A DNA stretch of 44,240 nucleotides from an uncultured Alphaproteobacteria bacterium (GCA_949297415.1 CASFSV010000029.1:1-44240), one strand, 5' to 3'. Shown: positions 17,770 through 26,895, numbered from the stretch's first letter. Program-made: numbers and translations. The notes: a model not told the origin generated them from the letters alone.

Positions 17770-19374
17770 ATGAAAACAAACATTTTTGTGCAGTTATTCG
17801 CTGCAATCATGAGAGTAGTTTTTCCGCAGTTGGCGGTAAAGTATTTCACCAAGAAAACCAACAAACACGCTGAGTTGTTTTTGCCGAGCGAGGCAAAACA
17901 GCTTTGGGCAATTGACAAACTAGAGCTGGACACCGACCAGATACGAGCGCGTGTTTGGTCTCTTAAGACGAAAGTCGAGAGGTTGCTACAGCAACACTAC
18001 GACCTGATTCAGGAGATTAAAACCGAGCAAGAGTTTTCAGCTCTTGTAAAAGTAGGTCGGGTAGATATCATTGCGCAAGCAATGAAGTTCTACACGCCGA
18101 CGCAAGAAGTGGCTCTAAGGCTTCTGTCCAAGTTCGGTTTGGACGCGGTTGAGCTGATTAAAAAGGCTCCGGCGGCGTTTGATGGCTTGAAAGCCAGCGA
18201 TATCTTGGGTGTTAAATTAAACGAGGTTTGCGCTCCGGATAGTCCACGTTGGGCATTTGCAGAGGCATTAGTGTCAAAGCGTGCATCTTGGGCACCTAAG
18301 TTTTTGGAGGAACTTCGTAAGATGCCTCCACAAAGACTTGGCGAACTTGGGCAGGCAAAATTCCGCTTTTTCTTTCAATTCGCTTATGATGCGAAGGAGA
18401 ATGTTGCATTTTTGATGCCATATATGGCTGTATTCTTCCCCGAGCTTTATGCTCAGGTAAGAGCGAATTTTTCTTCATATAAGGAATTCGCGCCGTATAT
18501 CACAAAAATGCTACCGGCGAAATTGAAGAGCCTGGAACAAGGGAAAGAGACCTTCAAAGATCTTTCTTCAGTGTCCGTGCATGGCTTGTTAGAAGAAGTC
18601 TATGACGCCTATGCTTGGCTTAGTATTGCCTATTATAGGATGAATGAGCCGGCGGTTTATGAGTTCATTGCAACAAAAATGAGCGAAATTAAGCCAATGG
18701 TGTCTGAGCTAATTTACAATCAGCTGCTAGACAGACTGATAGCGTTGGCAAATTGTCCGGCGGATGTTTCTCGTCTGCTAAGTTTGGCCGATGACAAGCG
18801 AGAGCAAGTTCTCTACCGTGAAATGGTGGAAAACAAATATGCAGTACTTTTGGCTGCTCAATATCCTTTCTCTTCATGGGAGGATAAAGAGCTAATCAAA
18901 AGTGCTTTGCGTATTATAATTGCCGACAATCGTCTTCCTTTGGCAAAAATGCACGAACTTCCTGAGGATTTGCAGGAATTTGCAAAATATCAGCTAGAAG
19001 TATCTGCTCAGATTGCTGCTTTAGAAAGTGATATCTTCAAAAATGTAGGATATCATCTGTTGCCGGAAGTGGAAATCTATCTGATGCTGATGGATCCGCA
19101 CTTCGCTTTGAAGTATCAAGAGCTTTATGTTGAGGAATTTCAATTGTCTGAAAGGGCATTTAATGTTCTCATACATAGAGAAACTGTTAAACTTCAGAAT
19201 CATGGTGCGTTTCCTGATAATTTGGTGGGCAAATATGCTGCCAAATGGGGGCTGACGGAAGCGCAGTATCAAGCATTACTGCAGACACCGATGAAGAAAT
19301 ATACCCTTCAGTGGAAGGAGTATATAGAAAAACCTGAAGTTTCTCATGTTTATCATAACGAAACAGAAGGCTAA
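17770..19374 (+). CDS. Unrecognised 534-residue helical protein
   Basis: A long intact reading frame whose product I do not recognise. The first 25 residues are amphipathic to hydrophobic (FVQLFAAIMRVVFPQLAVKYF) and might bind a membrane. The rest is mostly predicted helical, rich in Ala, Leu, Glu and Lys, with no cysteine cluster or catalytic motif that stands out. The first third uses more G and C than its neighbours (32 of 60 bases in 18121-18180), suggesting a different history. No Shine-Dalgarno sequence precedes the ATG; the upstream bases are a pure A/T run. It has its own promoter and a strong terminator, so it is a single-gene unit. Confidence 0.7.
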   Translation: MKTNIFVQLFAAIMRVVFPQLAVKYFTKKTNKHAELFLPSEAKQLWAIDKLELDTDQIRARVWSLKTKVERLLQQHYDLIQEIKTEQEFSALVKVGRVDIIAQAMKFYTPTQEVALRLLSKFGLDAVELIKKAPAAFDGLKASDILGVKLNEVCAPDSPRWAFAEALVSKRASWAPKFLEELRKMPPQRLGELGQAKFRFFFQFAYDAKENVAFLMPYMAVFFPELYAQVRANFSSYKEFAPYITKMLPAKLKSLEQGKETFKDLSSVSVHGLLEEVYDAYAWLSIAYYRMNEPAVYEFIATKMSEIKPMVSELIYNQLLDRLIALANCPADVSRLLSLADDKREQVLYREMVENKYAVLLAAQYPFSSWEDKELIKSALRIIIADNRLPLAKMHELPEDLQEFAKYQLEVSAQIAALESDIFKNVGYHLLPEVEIYLMLMDPHFALKYQELYVEEFQLSERAFNVLIHRETVKLQNHGAFPDNLVGKYAAKWGLTEAQYQALLQTPMKKYTLQWKEYIEKPEVSHVYHNETEG

Positions 19375-19402
19375 ACTTCGGGAGCGGAGCTAAAGAACGA
19401 TT

Positions 19403-19436
19403 ATATGGGGTGACGTGAGTCATCCCATATTTTTTT
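19403..19436 (+). terminator. Terminator after the 534-residue protein gene
   Basis: An 11-bp stem with one G-T pair (19403-19413 with 19420-19430), a CGTGAG loop, then T6. Confidence 0.85.
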
Positions 19437-19525
19437 GTCTTACTATAAATTAGTTGTTGCATTTTTCTATTTTTTGTATATATTGCTCTTTATGCGCAAA
19501 TTTTTTTAGAATTTTAGGAGGGGAA

Positions 19526-19759
19526 ATGCTAGATAGAGTTGACGCTTTGGATGTGAAACAATTTCGTGGGCGTGGTGTGTTTTATTATCAATCCATTCGA
19601 CCTTCTATATATAAAGATACTACATTTAAACGCGGGGATGGTAATGAAATGTGTTTTGTTGAGGAAAGAACTCAACAAAATGGTTATAAAAATGCTCGTG
19701 CCAGAGTTGTTGATGGAGGTGTTGGGCGGTTGACTGCTTTACCTCCGATTTATTGGTAA
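19526..19759 (+). CDS. Small 77-residue protein, function unknown
   Basis: A short basic and aromatic-rich protein ending LPPIYW, with no membrane segment and a single cysteine. A very good AGGAGGGGAA site precedes ATG 19526, and the longer in-frame reading from 19454 lacks one. The final codons, including the stop, form the left and right arms of a perfect terminator hairpin (19734-19764), so the sequence there is constrained at both the RNA and protein levels. It lies between an orphan gene and an ABC exporter. A peptide cargo or regulator of the exporter is possible but unproven. Confidence 0.55.
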   Translation: MLDRVDALDVKQFRGRGVFYYQSIRPSIYKDTTFKRGDGNEMCFVEERTQQNGYKNARARVVDGGVGRLTALPPIYW

Positions 19760-19769
19760 AGCAGTTTTT
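19733..19769 (+). terminator. Terminator overlapping the end of the 77-residue gene
   Basis: A perfect 10-bp stem CTGCTTTACC (19734-19743) with GGTAAAGCAG (19755-19764), followed by T5. The TAA stop at 19757-19759 lies inside the right arm. Confidence 0.8.
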
Positions 19770-19813
19770 GTTTATATTTGCTGTTTGTTGATTGTCGAGC
19801 TGCTCTTTGTCAG

Positions 19814-19837
19814 ATGACCTTTTGAGGTCTTTTTTTA
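19814..19837 (+). terminator. Second terminator before the ABC exporter
   Basis: GACCT-TTTG-AGGTC (19816-19829) followed by T7. Together with the hairpin at 19733-19769 it isolates the exporter gene from upstream transcription. Confidence 0.6.
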
Positions 19838-19840
19838 TGC

Positions 19841-19869
19841 TTGTTTTATACTTGTTTTTATGGTAAAAT
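19841..19869 (+). promoter_or_regulatory. Promoter for ABC exporter paralogue 2
   Basis: TTGTTT (19841-19846), a 17-nt spacer and TAAAAT (19864-19869) with a TGG just before the -10 box. It lies 39 nt before the ATG. Confidence 0.55.
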
Positions 19870-19907
19870 TTTTTTAATGGAAGCCTAAATATTAGGGAGA
19901 TTTGAAA

Positions 19908-22175
19908 ATGGCTCAAGAGAAAACGAAAGATAAAAAATCAAATAAAATTCCTAATTTTGCTGAATATGAACGCGAACGCCTTAAAAATTTAGCAAGCGAA
20001 GCAAGGAAAGCTACACAAGAACTCAAATCTACTGGTCAGAAAATCGGACAAGATGTTATAGATGCTTCAGAAAAAAAATCTAAAGAAAAAGGAACGCTTA
20101 AAACATCTTGGGAAGTGTTTAAAGAAGCATGGTCTAAAACCGGTAAAGATTTTAGAAAATCAGTTGGTTATAAAATGGGAGAGTCTGTTTTTCAGGGACT
20201 TTTACCATATTGTCAGAATTTGTTATTCGGTTCACTTCCTGGAATTGTTACCGGTACAAGTGGGGCAACGGCAAAATTTTTTGGGGCGGCGGCTCTTAAT
20301 GTGGCGCGGCAGAGATTAGGGGATTTTTGCCGTTTTAAATCTAAGATGGCAACGATTGTTTTAAATGATACTCACGCTAATGCTGCTTCCAGTTCAATTT
20401 ATAAGGATATTCTTCATAAACCACGTCCGTATTTTAAAGATAATGCTCCGGCTTCTTTGGGGGGATTAACGTCAGAAATTGTTTCGGCTAAAAATACTTT
20501 GCTGAATACATCGGTTGAATGTATGTCTAAAGTGATTGTATTTGGTATTAGTTCAGCCAGTTTGATTGCTGTTGATCCAATGTTGGCTTCGGGGGTCTTG
20601 GGTGTTACTTTTGTCACATCTGAGTTTGGTGGATTTATGAATAATGCTTATCGTAAACTCAATAGTAAAATGCGCTCTTTTTCTCAGAAAATTTCTAAAG
20701 AAAATAGTGATTCAATTAAAAATACGCCACTTGTGCAGGATACAAATAGGGTTGATACTGAAACCAAACAAATGGAAAATCGCTTAAATAAAGCTTCTAA
20801 AGTTACACAAAAAATTACATACGCCAAGAGTAAAGCTTATCTGAAAATGAGAATGGCTATCAATATCGGGATGGAAGGCTTGATTATGGCGGCGGCTTTT
20901 GCTGATGTGGTTAAAACCGGAGATATTGGGCGGTTTGCCCTGATTAGCTCGGCTTCATGGCAGATGATGAGCTCGGGTAATATGCTTTCTGAATTTTGGA
21001 ACGAAATGCAGGCAGGAACACATAGACTTATTGATGCTTCTAAAAAATTAATTACACCAAAAGAACTTGAACGTGTTACGGGTAAAGAAAAACTAACTGA
21101 ACAAGATACAAAAATTAGTGTGCGTAATGTTAATTTTGCTTATCCGCAAATTAAAGATGTTACCGATATGAGCTTGGTTGAGGCTATGGATAGAGAGGGC
21201 GAGATTAAAAGAGGCGAAAATGTGCTTAAAGATTTAAGTGTTGAGTTTGATAAAGGTGGTTTAACGGCTGTGGTTGGTACATCAGGTAATGGTAAATCTA
21301 CGTTGATGAGTCTTATTCGGCATGATTATGATGCACAATCGGGGCAAATATTTATTGGGGATAAAGAAATTCGTGAATTATCCGATGATGAGCTTAATGC
21401 GCATATCGCGTTTGTGGATCAAAATGTACACTTTTTTGATGAAAGTGTGGGGTATAATCTTAAATATTTTAAGCCGGATGCAACTGATGACGAACTTATG
21501 CAGGCTTGCGAAAAAGCCGGATTTAATAGCGATATTCAAAAGTTTGATGAGGGACTTTTGCATAAAATTGGACAAGATGGTTCTAAACTTTCCGGCGGAC
21601 AGCGGCAACGCTTAGCTTTGGCGCGTGTTTTCTTAACCGATAAACCAATTGTGATTATGGATGAACCGACAACTGGTCTTGATCCGAATTTGAGCTTGAA
21701 AATTATGAAATCACTTAAAGATATGGCGCAAGATAAAACAGTGATTATGGTGACACATAATCCGACGGAAGTTGCCCTTTCCGATAGAGTGGTTGTGATT
21801 GAAAAAGGTGAAATCGCCGCAGACGGTAAACCAATGGATTTGATTAAAACTAGCGAATTTTTGCGTAATGTCTTAACTAAAGACGATATTAAAAATAAAA
21901 ATAAACTTTATCAAACCAGCGTTAATGGTATTAACCCTATGCAAGAGGCTGCAACAGTGCTTAATGAAGAAGCTAACGGTAAAGTTTTGAGCGATATCGA
22001 GCGAGCGGAAAAAAGAAAGCTTTTGGAAGCGCATAAACGCGCTTATGTGGGAGTTCGTAAGAAAACGCTTGAAAACCAACGTCGCAAAGAGGGTAAACCT
22101 TTACCCGAAAAGAAACAAAGGCAACCTCTTAATCCTCCGGCAGCTGTATTAAATCGTGCTGGAGCTGAGATTTGA
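19908..22175 (+). CDS. ABC exporter paralogue 2 with long charged N- and C-terminal tails
   Basis: A 755-residue ABC exporter half-molecule. Residues 1-80 are a Lys/Glu-rich, probably soluble helical extension. Residues 90-350 are the membrane part, less hydrophobic than in its paralogue at 14893. The ATPase domain has Walker A GTSGNGKST (457-465), signature LSGGQRQR (561) and Walker B IVIMDEP (582). It ends in a basic tail of about 85 residues (KRKLLEAHKRAYVGVRKK and onwards). It shares with the paralogue the ILHKPR, RHDYD and KLSGGQRQRLALAR stretches and an insertion of 20-25 residues after FAYP (about 414-438). ATG 19908 is preceded by AGGGAG. The substrate is unknown. Confidence 0.85.
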   Translation: MAQEKTKDKKSNKIPNFAEYERERLKNLASEARKATQELKSTGQKIGQDVIDASEKKSKEKGTLKTSWEVFKEAWSKTGKDFRKSVGYKMGESVFQGLLPYCQNLLFGSLPGIVTGTSGATAKFFGAAALNVARQRLGDFCRFKSKMATIVLNDTHANAASSSIYKDILHKPRPYFKDNAPASLGGLTSEIVSAKNTLLNTSVECMSKVIVFGISSASLIAVDPMLASGVLGVTFVTSEFGGFMNNAYRKLNSKMRSFSQKISKENSDSIKNTPLVQDTNRVDTETKQMENRLNKASKVTQKITYAKSKAYLKMRMAINIGMEGLIMAAAFADVVKTGDIGRFALISSASWQMMSSGNMLSEFWNEMQAGTHRLIDASKKLITPKELERVTGKEKLTEQDTKISVRNVNFAYPQIKDVTDMSLVEAMDREGEIKRGENVLKDLSVEFDKGGLTAVVGTSGNGKSTLMSLIRHDYDAQSGQIFIGDKEIRELSDDELNAHIAFVDQNVHFFDESVGYNLKYFKPDATDDELMQACEKAGFNSDIQKFDEGLLHKIGQDGSKLSGGQRQRLALARVFLTDKPIVIMDEPTTGLDPNLSLKIMKSLKDMAQDKTVIMVTHNPTEVALSDRVVVIEKGEIAADGKPMDLIKTSEFLRNVLTKDDIKNKNKLYQTSVNGINPMQEAATVLNEEANGKVLSDIERAEKRKLLEAHKRAYVGVRKKTLENQRRKEGKPLPEKKQRQPLNPPAAVLNRAGAEI

Positions 22176-22207
22176 TAGTAAGCTAATCAAAGGGGATGAA
22201 TGCTTGG

Positions 22208-23949
22208 CTATGATTGGATAAAGCCGTCTGACTGCAAGTTGAATAAATGGTAAAATTTTCCTTTTTTATCTTTGAGCAATTCTTTAGGTGCACCACTTTC
22301 GACGATTTTCCCATGTTCCAGAATAACAATCCTATCCATGTTTCTTAAAGTCGATAGACGGTGGGCAATGGCGATAACGGTTTTGTTTTTCATGATGTTT
22401 TGTAGAGCTTTTTGAATGGCGGTTTCGGATTCACTATCTAAGGCAGAAGTTGCTTCATCTAAAATTAAAATCGGAGTGTCTTTTAAAATTGCCGAGGCTA
22501 TGGCTATTCTTTGTCTTTCGCCACCTGACACCTTAACGCCTCTTTCTCCGACAACACTTTGATACCCTTTAGGCATTTTTAAGATTGTGTCGTGAATTTG
22601 AGCCAGTTTGGCTGCTTTGTAAACTTCTTCATCGGAGGCTTTCGGGTTTGAAAAACGGATATTATTCATTATGGAGCGATTAAATAAGCTAGGTTCTTGC
22701 GGAATGAGGGCTATGTGACGGCGTAGCGAACTTTGTGTTACGTCGGCGATGTTTTGTTCGGAAATCTTAATTTCTCCCCCTTTTATATCATAGGCTCTTA
22801 AAATTAAATTGATTAGAGTAGATTTTCCTGAACCGGATAATCCGACAATACCGACTTTTTCGTTTGCGTTTATTTCTAAATTGAAATCTTCAAATAATGC
22901 GGCTTTGTTTTCATAGGCAAAGTTCATATTTTTTATGGAAATATTTGGGGTGTTTATTGTTAATTGTTTGGCGTTGGGGGCGTCATTTACTTCTATCGGT
23001 TTGTAGATGACATTTATGGCATCTTCCAAAGCGCCAAGGTTTTGTTGATAGCGGATAATGAAATCTCCTATTCTATCTATTGGCGATAAAAGTAAATGAA
23101 TGTATGTCAAGGCAATCAGAACTTGGCTGATATTGAGATTTTTTGCATGCCAAAAGTAAACTAAAATCAATAGAGATATGACGCGTAAGACCATCAGCGA
23201 TAAGATATTAAAGCTGTTGGATATGCCGGTTTCGTGCCCTTTTTTGAGATAACTTCTGACGACTTTTTTCAACGTTTTGCCTAAATAAGCTTTTTCGTGT
23301 AATACGGCGCCACAATTTTTTACTAAGCGGGCATTGGCAATGCTATCCACGATAATTCCGGCTGCTTCCGACTCTAATTGGGCGTTTTCTTTGGAGATAG
23401 GTTTTAGGTTTTTGCAGTGGTAGTAGTTAAAGAAACTTGTTATTATGCAAAAAAAGATAATGGACATAGCTAAGCCTTTGTCAACACTGAATAATACCGG
23501 TAAGGCAACGAGATAAGGGATAATGACAGCTTCTAATACACCTTTAAAACTCCAGCAGAGATTTATGGTTTGAAGGACAAGTTGAATAACTTTATTGGAT
23601 ACTTTTCCGGACATTTCTTCCGTGAAATATGAAGAAGAGTGTTTGTGTGTGTGCTTGAATGCGTCTATGTAAATATGGCGTTTTAGAAAAATATCCATGC
23701 GAAATTCAAAAATGGTGCGTAGTCCGTCGCAAATGTTTGAGCTAAAATGTAGGGCAGCGTATATGGCAATGTAGGTTAAAGAGGTGCCGGTTATAATTTG
23801 TTTTGGATTTTCGGCAATATAACCGAACAACGATGCTATGTAATAATTGTCCAAATAAATACACGACTGAGCCCAAATAAACCAAAGGTGGCAATGGTGT
23901 ACAATTTAATTTGTCTTAAGTATTGGAAAATAAATTTTATTGCGGTCAT
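22208..23949 (-). CDS. ABC exporter half, second of a coupled pair, with a -1 frameshift near 23854
   Basis: The main reading frame (548 codons from 23854) holds the membrane helices and a complete ATPase: Walker A GLSGSGKST, signature VSGGERQRIAIA, Walker B ILILDEATSALD, switch His in IAHRLST. It has no proper start. In the neighbouring frame, an ATG at 23949 overlaps the stop of the upstream exporter gene as ATGA and opens with MTAIKFIFQYLRQIK. That frame runs 37 codons to a TAG at 23838-23836. Joining the two frames by a -1 step at 23854 gives about 580 residues, close to the 586 of its partner. It may be a genuine recent frameshift, an assembly error or, less likely, programmed frameshifting. 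The gene should form a heterodimer with its neighbour. Confidence 0.8.
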
Positions 23950-25706
23950 GCTTCTTCTCCATAAGAAAGATAGCCATTGTTTTGGAGCTGATAAAGTTTA
24001 TAGAATGTGCCGGATTTGTTTTTGAGCAGTTCATCAATGGGACCTTCTTCAATTATCTTGCCATTTTCTAAGACGATTATTCTATCCATGCTTCTTAATG
24101 TGGAAAGTCTATGGGCGATGGCAATCACGGTTTTATCTTTGATGATATTTTGTAATGCCTTTTCTATCATTATTTCCGCTTCACTGTCTAAGGCCGATGT
24201 TGCTTCATCCAAAATTAAAATCGGAGCATTTTGTAAAATAGCGCGGGCAATAGCTATACGCTGTCTTTCTCCACCGGAAAGCATTGTTCCTCTTTCACCG
24301 ACGACGCTATTGTATCCGTGTGGTAAATTCATAATGGTTTTATCTATTTGCGCTAATTGAGCGGCTTGGCGGATTTGCTCTTCGCTCGCTTGTGAATTGG
24401 TTATACGCAAATTTTCTAAGATACTGCGGTTAAACAAGGCGGTATCTTGTGAGATAACGGCAATGTTTTTATGATGAGAGCGGAAAGTTAAATCTTTGAT
24501 GTTAGTTTTGTTTAGCAATATTTCTCCACTATCTACATCATAAGCGCGAAGTAATAAGTTAATCAAGGTGGATTTTCCTGAGCCGGAATGTCCGACTATT
24601 CCAATCTTTTCTCCGGCTTTAATATGCAGATTTAGGTTTTCAAATATCGGTTTACCTTTGATGTAAGAAAAATTTACATCTTTGAAGGTTATTTCTGCTT
24701 TGGTGGGGCGTATGTTTATAGCGTCTTCTTTTTCTTTGATATCAATGGGTTGGTTTAGTGTTGAGAAATTGGCACGAATTCCGCCTAATTGGTCAGAGAT
24801 AAATTGGCAGTAGTTGTTTATGCCCATGGTGGCGATAATCAGATTGACCAAGGTGGTGTAAACGTAAAATAAATTATCCAAAGCGATATTATCTTTTTGA
24901 GCAAAATATAAGATTAAAAATATTCCAGAGGTCAAAAAGACGGTATCTATTGCATGAAAGGCGAAACGGGAGATAATCTGATAGCGTCCTTGTTCGGCTA
25001 TGCGTACAAGGGCTTGTTTTAAGTTTTTGTAGAAATAAAGTTGTTCGCTGAAAAATGAACCGCTGTATTTGACTAAATTAGCATTGGCGATGCTGTCTAC
25101 TAAAATGCCTCTGGCTATATTTTCATAATTTACACGATTTCGGCCTAAATCAAAAAAGTGGCTGTTTACTTTATATATGGCGAAAAAATATGGAATGTTT
25201 ATCGCAAATAACAGGGTGCTTAGTGACGGACTAAAGGTGGCAATGATGGTATAGGATACGATTAAAATTCCTATTGGACGAATGAGTAAAAAGCAAGTAT
25301 CGGTGAATAAATTGGTTAAACTCTGGCATAATCCTGTTAGCGCTGATGATACGCGACCGCTCATTTCATCATCAAAGTAACGAATGGAATGAGCATGAAT
25401 TTTGGTGAAGATGTCTGTTACTAAGTGACTTAAAAATGTTTGGGAAAAAGCCTCTTTTATGTATGTGGCGTAGTAGCCGTTTATGAGGGCGCGGATAAGG
25501 TAATATCCGACTAATATCAGTAAAATTGTGAAACATTGATTAAGCGCTTCGGTTGTGTTTTTTATTTCAAAGCAACCGACAAGACGGCTGATGAGCCATG
25601 TTTCTAGCGGTAAAATGATGCAGGTCAAGATGAAGGTAATGCAAAAAAGGATAAACAGTTTTTTACATTTTTTAAGATTTTTTAATATAAGCGTTCTAAT
25701 ATCCAT
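23946..25706 (-). CDS. ABC exporter half, first of a coupled pair
   Basis: A 586-residue type I exporter half. About six helices lie in the first 320 residues, with the family loop RYFDDEMSGRVSSALTG near residue 110. The ATPase has Walker A GHSGSGKST, Q-loop VISQD, signature LSGGERQRIAIARA, Walker B ILILDEATSALDSEAE and the switch His in IAHRLST. All catalytic positions look intact. It is similar to the next gene along its whole length and coupled to it by an ATGA overlap, so a heterodimeric lipid, peptide or drug exporter is likely. It is transcribed from a near-consensus promoter at 25739-25766. Confidence 0.88.
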   Translation of the reverse strand: MDIRTLILKNLKKCKKLFILFCITFILTCIILPLETWLISRLVGCFEIKNTTEALNQCFTILLILVGYYLIRALINGYYATYIKEAFSQTFLSHLVTDIFTKIHAHSIRYFDDEMSGRVSSALTGLCQSLTNLFTDTCFLLIRPIGILIVSYTIIATFSPSLSTLLFAINIPYFFAIYKVNSHFFDLGRNRVNYENIARGILVDSIANANLVKYSGSFFSEQLYFYKNLKQALVRIAEQGRYQIISRFAFHAIDTVFLTSGIFLILYFAQKDNIALDNLFYVYTTLVNLIIATMGINNYCQFISDQLGGIRANFSTLNQPIDIKEKEDAINIRPTKAEITFKDVNFSYIKGKPIFENLNLHIKAGEKIGIVGHSGSGKSTLINLLLRAYDVDSGEILLNKTNIKDLTFRSHHKNIAVISQDTALFNRSILENLRITNSQASEEQIRQAAQLAQIDKTIMNLPHGYNSVVGERGTMLSGGERQRIAIARAILQNAPILILDEATSALDSEAEIMIEKALQNIIKDKTVIAIAHRLSTLRSMDRIIVLENGKIIEEGPIDELLKNKSGTFYKLYQLQNNGYLSYGEEA

Positions 25707-25738
25707 AATAAATAGCCTTAAAAATTTGTGATGTGTGT

Positions 25739-25766
25739 ATAATAGTCAAAAAAATATTTTTGTCAA
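25739..25766 (-). promoter_or_regulatory. Strong promoter of the ABC exporter pair
   Basis: On the minus strand: TTGACA (25761-25766), a 16-nt spacer and TATTAT (25739-25744). The -35 box is perfect. The same short interval must also serve the divergent glycosyltransferase gene. Confidence 0.7.
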
Positions 25767-25790
25767 GTAAAAAATAAAAGGAGCTGTTTG

Positions 25791-26804
25791 ATGAAGAAAA
25801 TTGCCGGTTTGGTTGTTTTAGTTTTAATGTTCGTAGGAGCTTTTTTGTTTTTTAATCGCTTGGATTATTCTAAAATTGCGATAGTTTTGCCATCTTCCGA
25901 ACGAGCTTCTTCTCCTTATTATTATCAAAAAGACGGGGATTTTTTCTTGGCGGAAGATTTAAAACAAGCTTTGCAAAAATTAGGCTATCAAGTTGAATAT
26001 AGGTTTCGTGAAAACTATGAAGACTTAAAGCTTGGTAATATTGGCAATGTGATTTACTTTAAAGGATATTATAATTTTGAGCATTTGCCGGATGCTGAAG
26101 ATAAAGATGACGGGCGTAAACGTGTTCTCTATCTCTATTATGTAGAAGGATTACATCCCGAGATATTGAATGAAGTTGATGTGGTGGCTTGTGCTTCTAA
26201 AAAGTTTATTAAAGATGTAGTAACTCCGGCTGGTGTGATATCTGCTTATATTCCACAATTTACTAATCCGGATAGATTTAAACCGACGGCTAAAGAAATG
26301 GATAAAGCTTATACTGTGCTATTTGTCGGTTCTGATCATACAGGGTTTGGGCGTAAAAGTGTAGATTATGCCGTTTTAGCGGGGGCAAATTTAAGTGTGT
26401 TTGGTAAATTTTGGGAAAAGAGTTTGCAACCGGATGTCTTGAAGGGAAATTTTATTGAGAATAATGATTTGTATCGTTATTATGCGAGTGCCGATGTGGT
26501 GCTTAACGATCATCGAGAGGATATGAGTTATTATGGATTTATTTCCAATCGTATTTTTGATGTGACTGCATCGGGGGGATTTATCTTAACGGATTATTTG
26601 CCTGAGATTGAAGAAGTTTATGGTGATAGTGTGGCAACTTATAAAGACTATTATGAATTTAAAGAAAAGTTAGAGTATTATTTGGCTCATCCTGAAGAAC
26701 GCGCAGCGATGGCTCAGAAAGCTCGTGATATTACATTGAAGAACTTTTCTAATGTTAAAATTGCAGAAATGTTTGATGCGCTCTTTAAAAATATAAAAAA
26801 ATGA
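25791..26804 (+). CDS. Membrane-anchored CgeB-like glycosyltransferase
   Basis: A 337-residue protein. An N-terminal hydrophobic segment (about 4-22, IAGLVVLVLMFVGAFLFF) is an uncleaved anchor or signal. The C-terminal half resembles the CgeB-type glycosyl transferase group 1 domain: VLFVGSD, then ADVVLNDHREDMSYYGFISNRIFDVTA, then SGGFILTDYLPEIEE, then YYLAHPEERAAMAQKAR. It is probably involved in surface polysaccharide or glycoconjugate synthesis. Which side of the membrane it faces is uncertain, because the fold is normally cytoplasmic. AAGGAG precedes ATG 25791. It is divergent from the ABC exporter pair. Confidence 0.7.
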   Translation: MKKIAGLVVLVLMFVGAFLFFNRLDYSKIAIVLPSSERASSPYYYQKDGDFFLAEDLKQALQKLGYQVEYRFRENYEDLKLGNIGNVIYFKGYYNFEHLPDAEDKDDGRKRVLYLYYVEGLHPEILNEVDVVACASKKFIKDVVTPAGVISAYIPQFTNPDRFKPTAKEMDKAYTVLFVGSDHTGFGRKSVDYAVLAGANLSVFGKFWEKSLQPDVLKGNFIENNDLYRYYASADVVLNDHREDMSYYGFISNRIFDVTASGGFILTDYLPEIEEVYGDSVATYKDYYEFKEKLEYYLAHPEERAAMAQKARDITLKNFSNVKIAEMFDALFKNIKK

Positions 26805-26842
26805 TAAAATCTTTCTGAAAGGCTTGATTTTGTAAAATCGAA

Positions 26843-26870
26843 ACACTAACTAACCTATTAGTTTTAGTGT
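26843..26870 (+). promoter_or_regulatory. Palindromic element upstream of groES
   Basis: ACACT-AACTAA, a CCTA centre, then TTAGTT-TT-AGTGT: 11 pairs interrupted only by a 2-nt bulge. A direct repeat TAACCTATT (26851-26859 and 26870-26878) overlaps it. It occupies the place where the CIRCE operator of HrcA often lies but does not match CIRCE. It could be an operator or an mRNA stem. Confidence 0.4.
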
Positions 26871-26895
26871 AACCTATTTTATGGGAGTATTTTAA

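Noticed and set aside
23836..23860. Programmed -1 frameshifting in the exporter gene
   Set aside because: A -1 step fits the frames, but there is no X-XXY-YYZ slippery site or downstream pseudoknot that I can see. An error or mutation is simpler.
26843..26870. CIRCE operator before groES
   Set aside because: The dyad does not contain the TTAGCACTC...GAGTGCTAA sequence.
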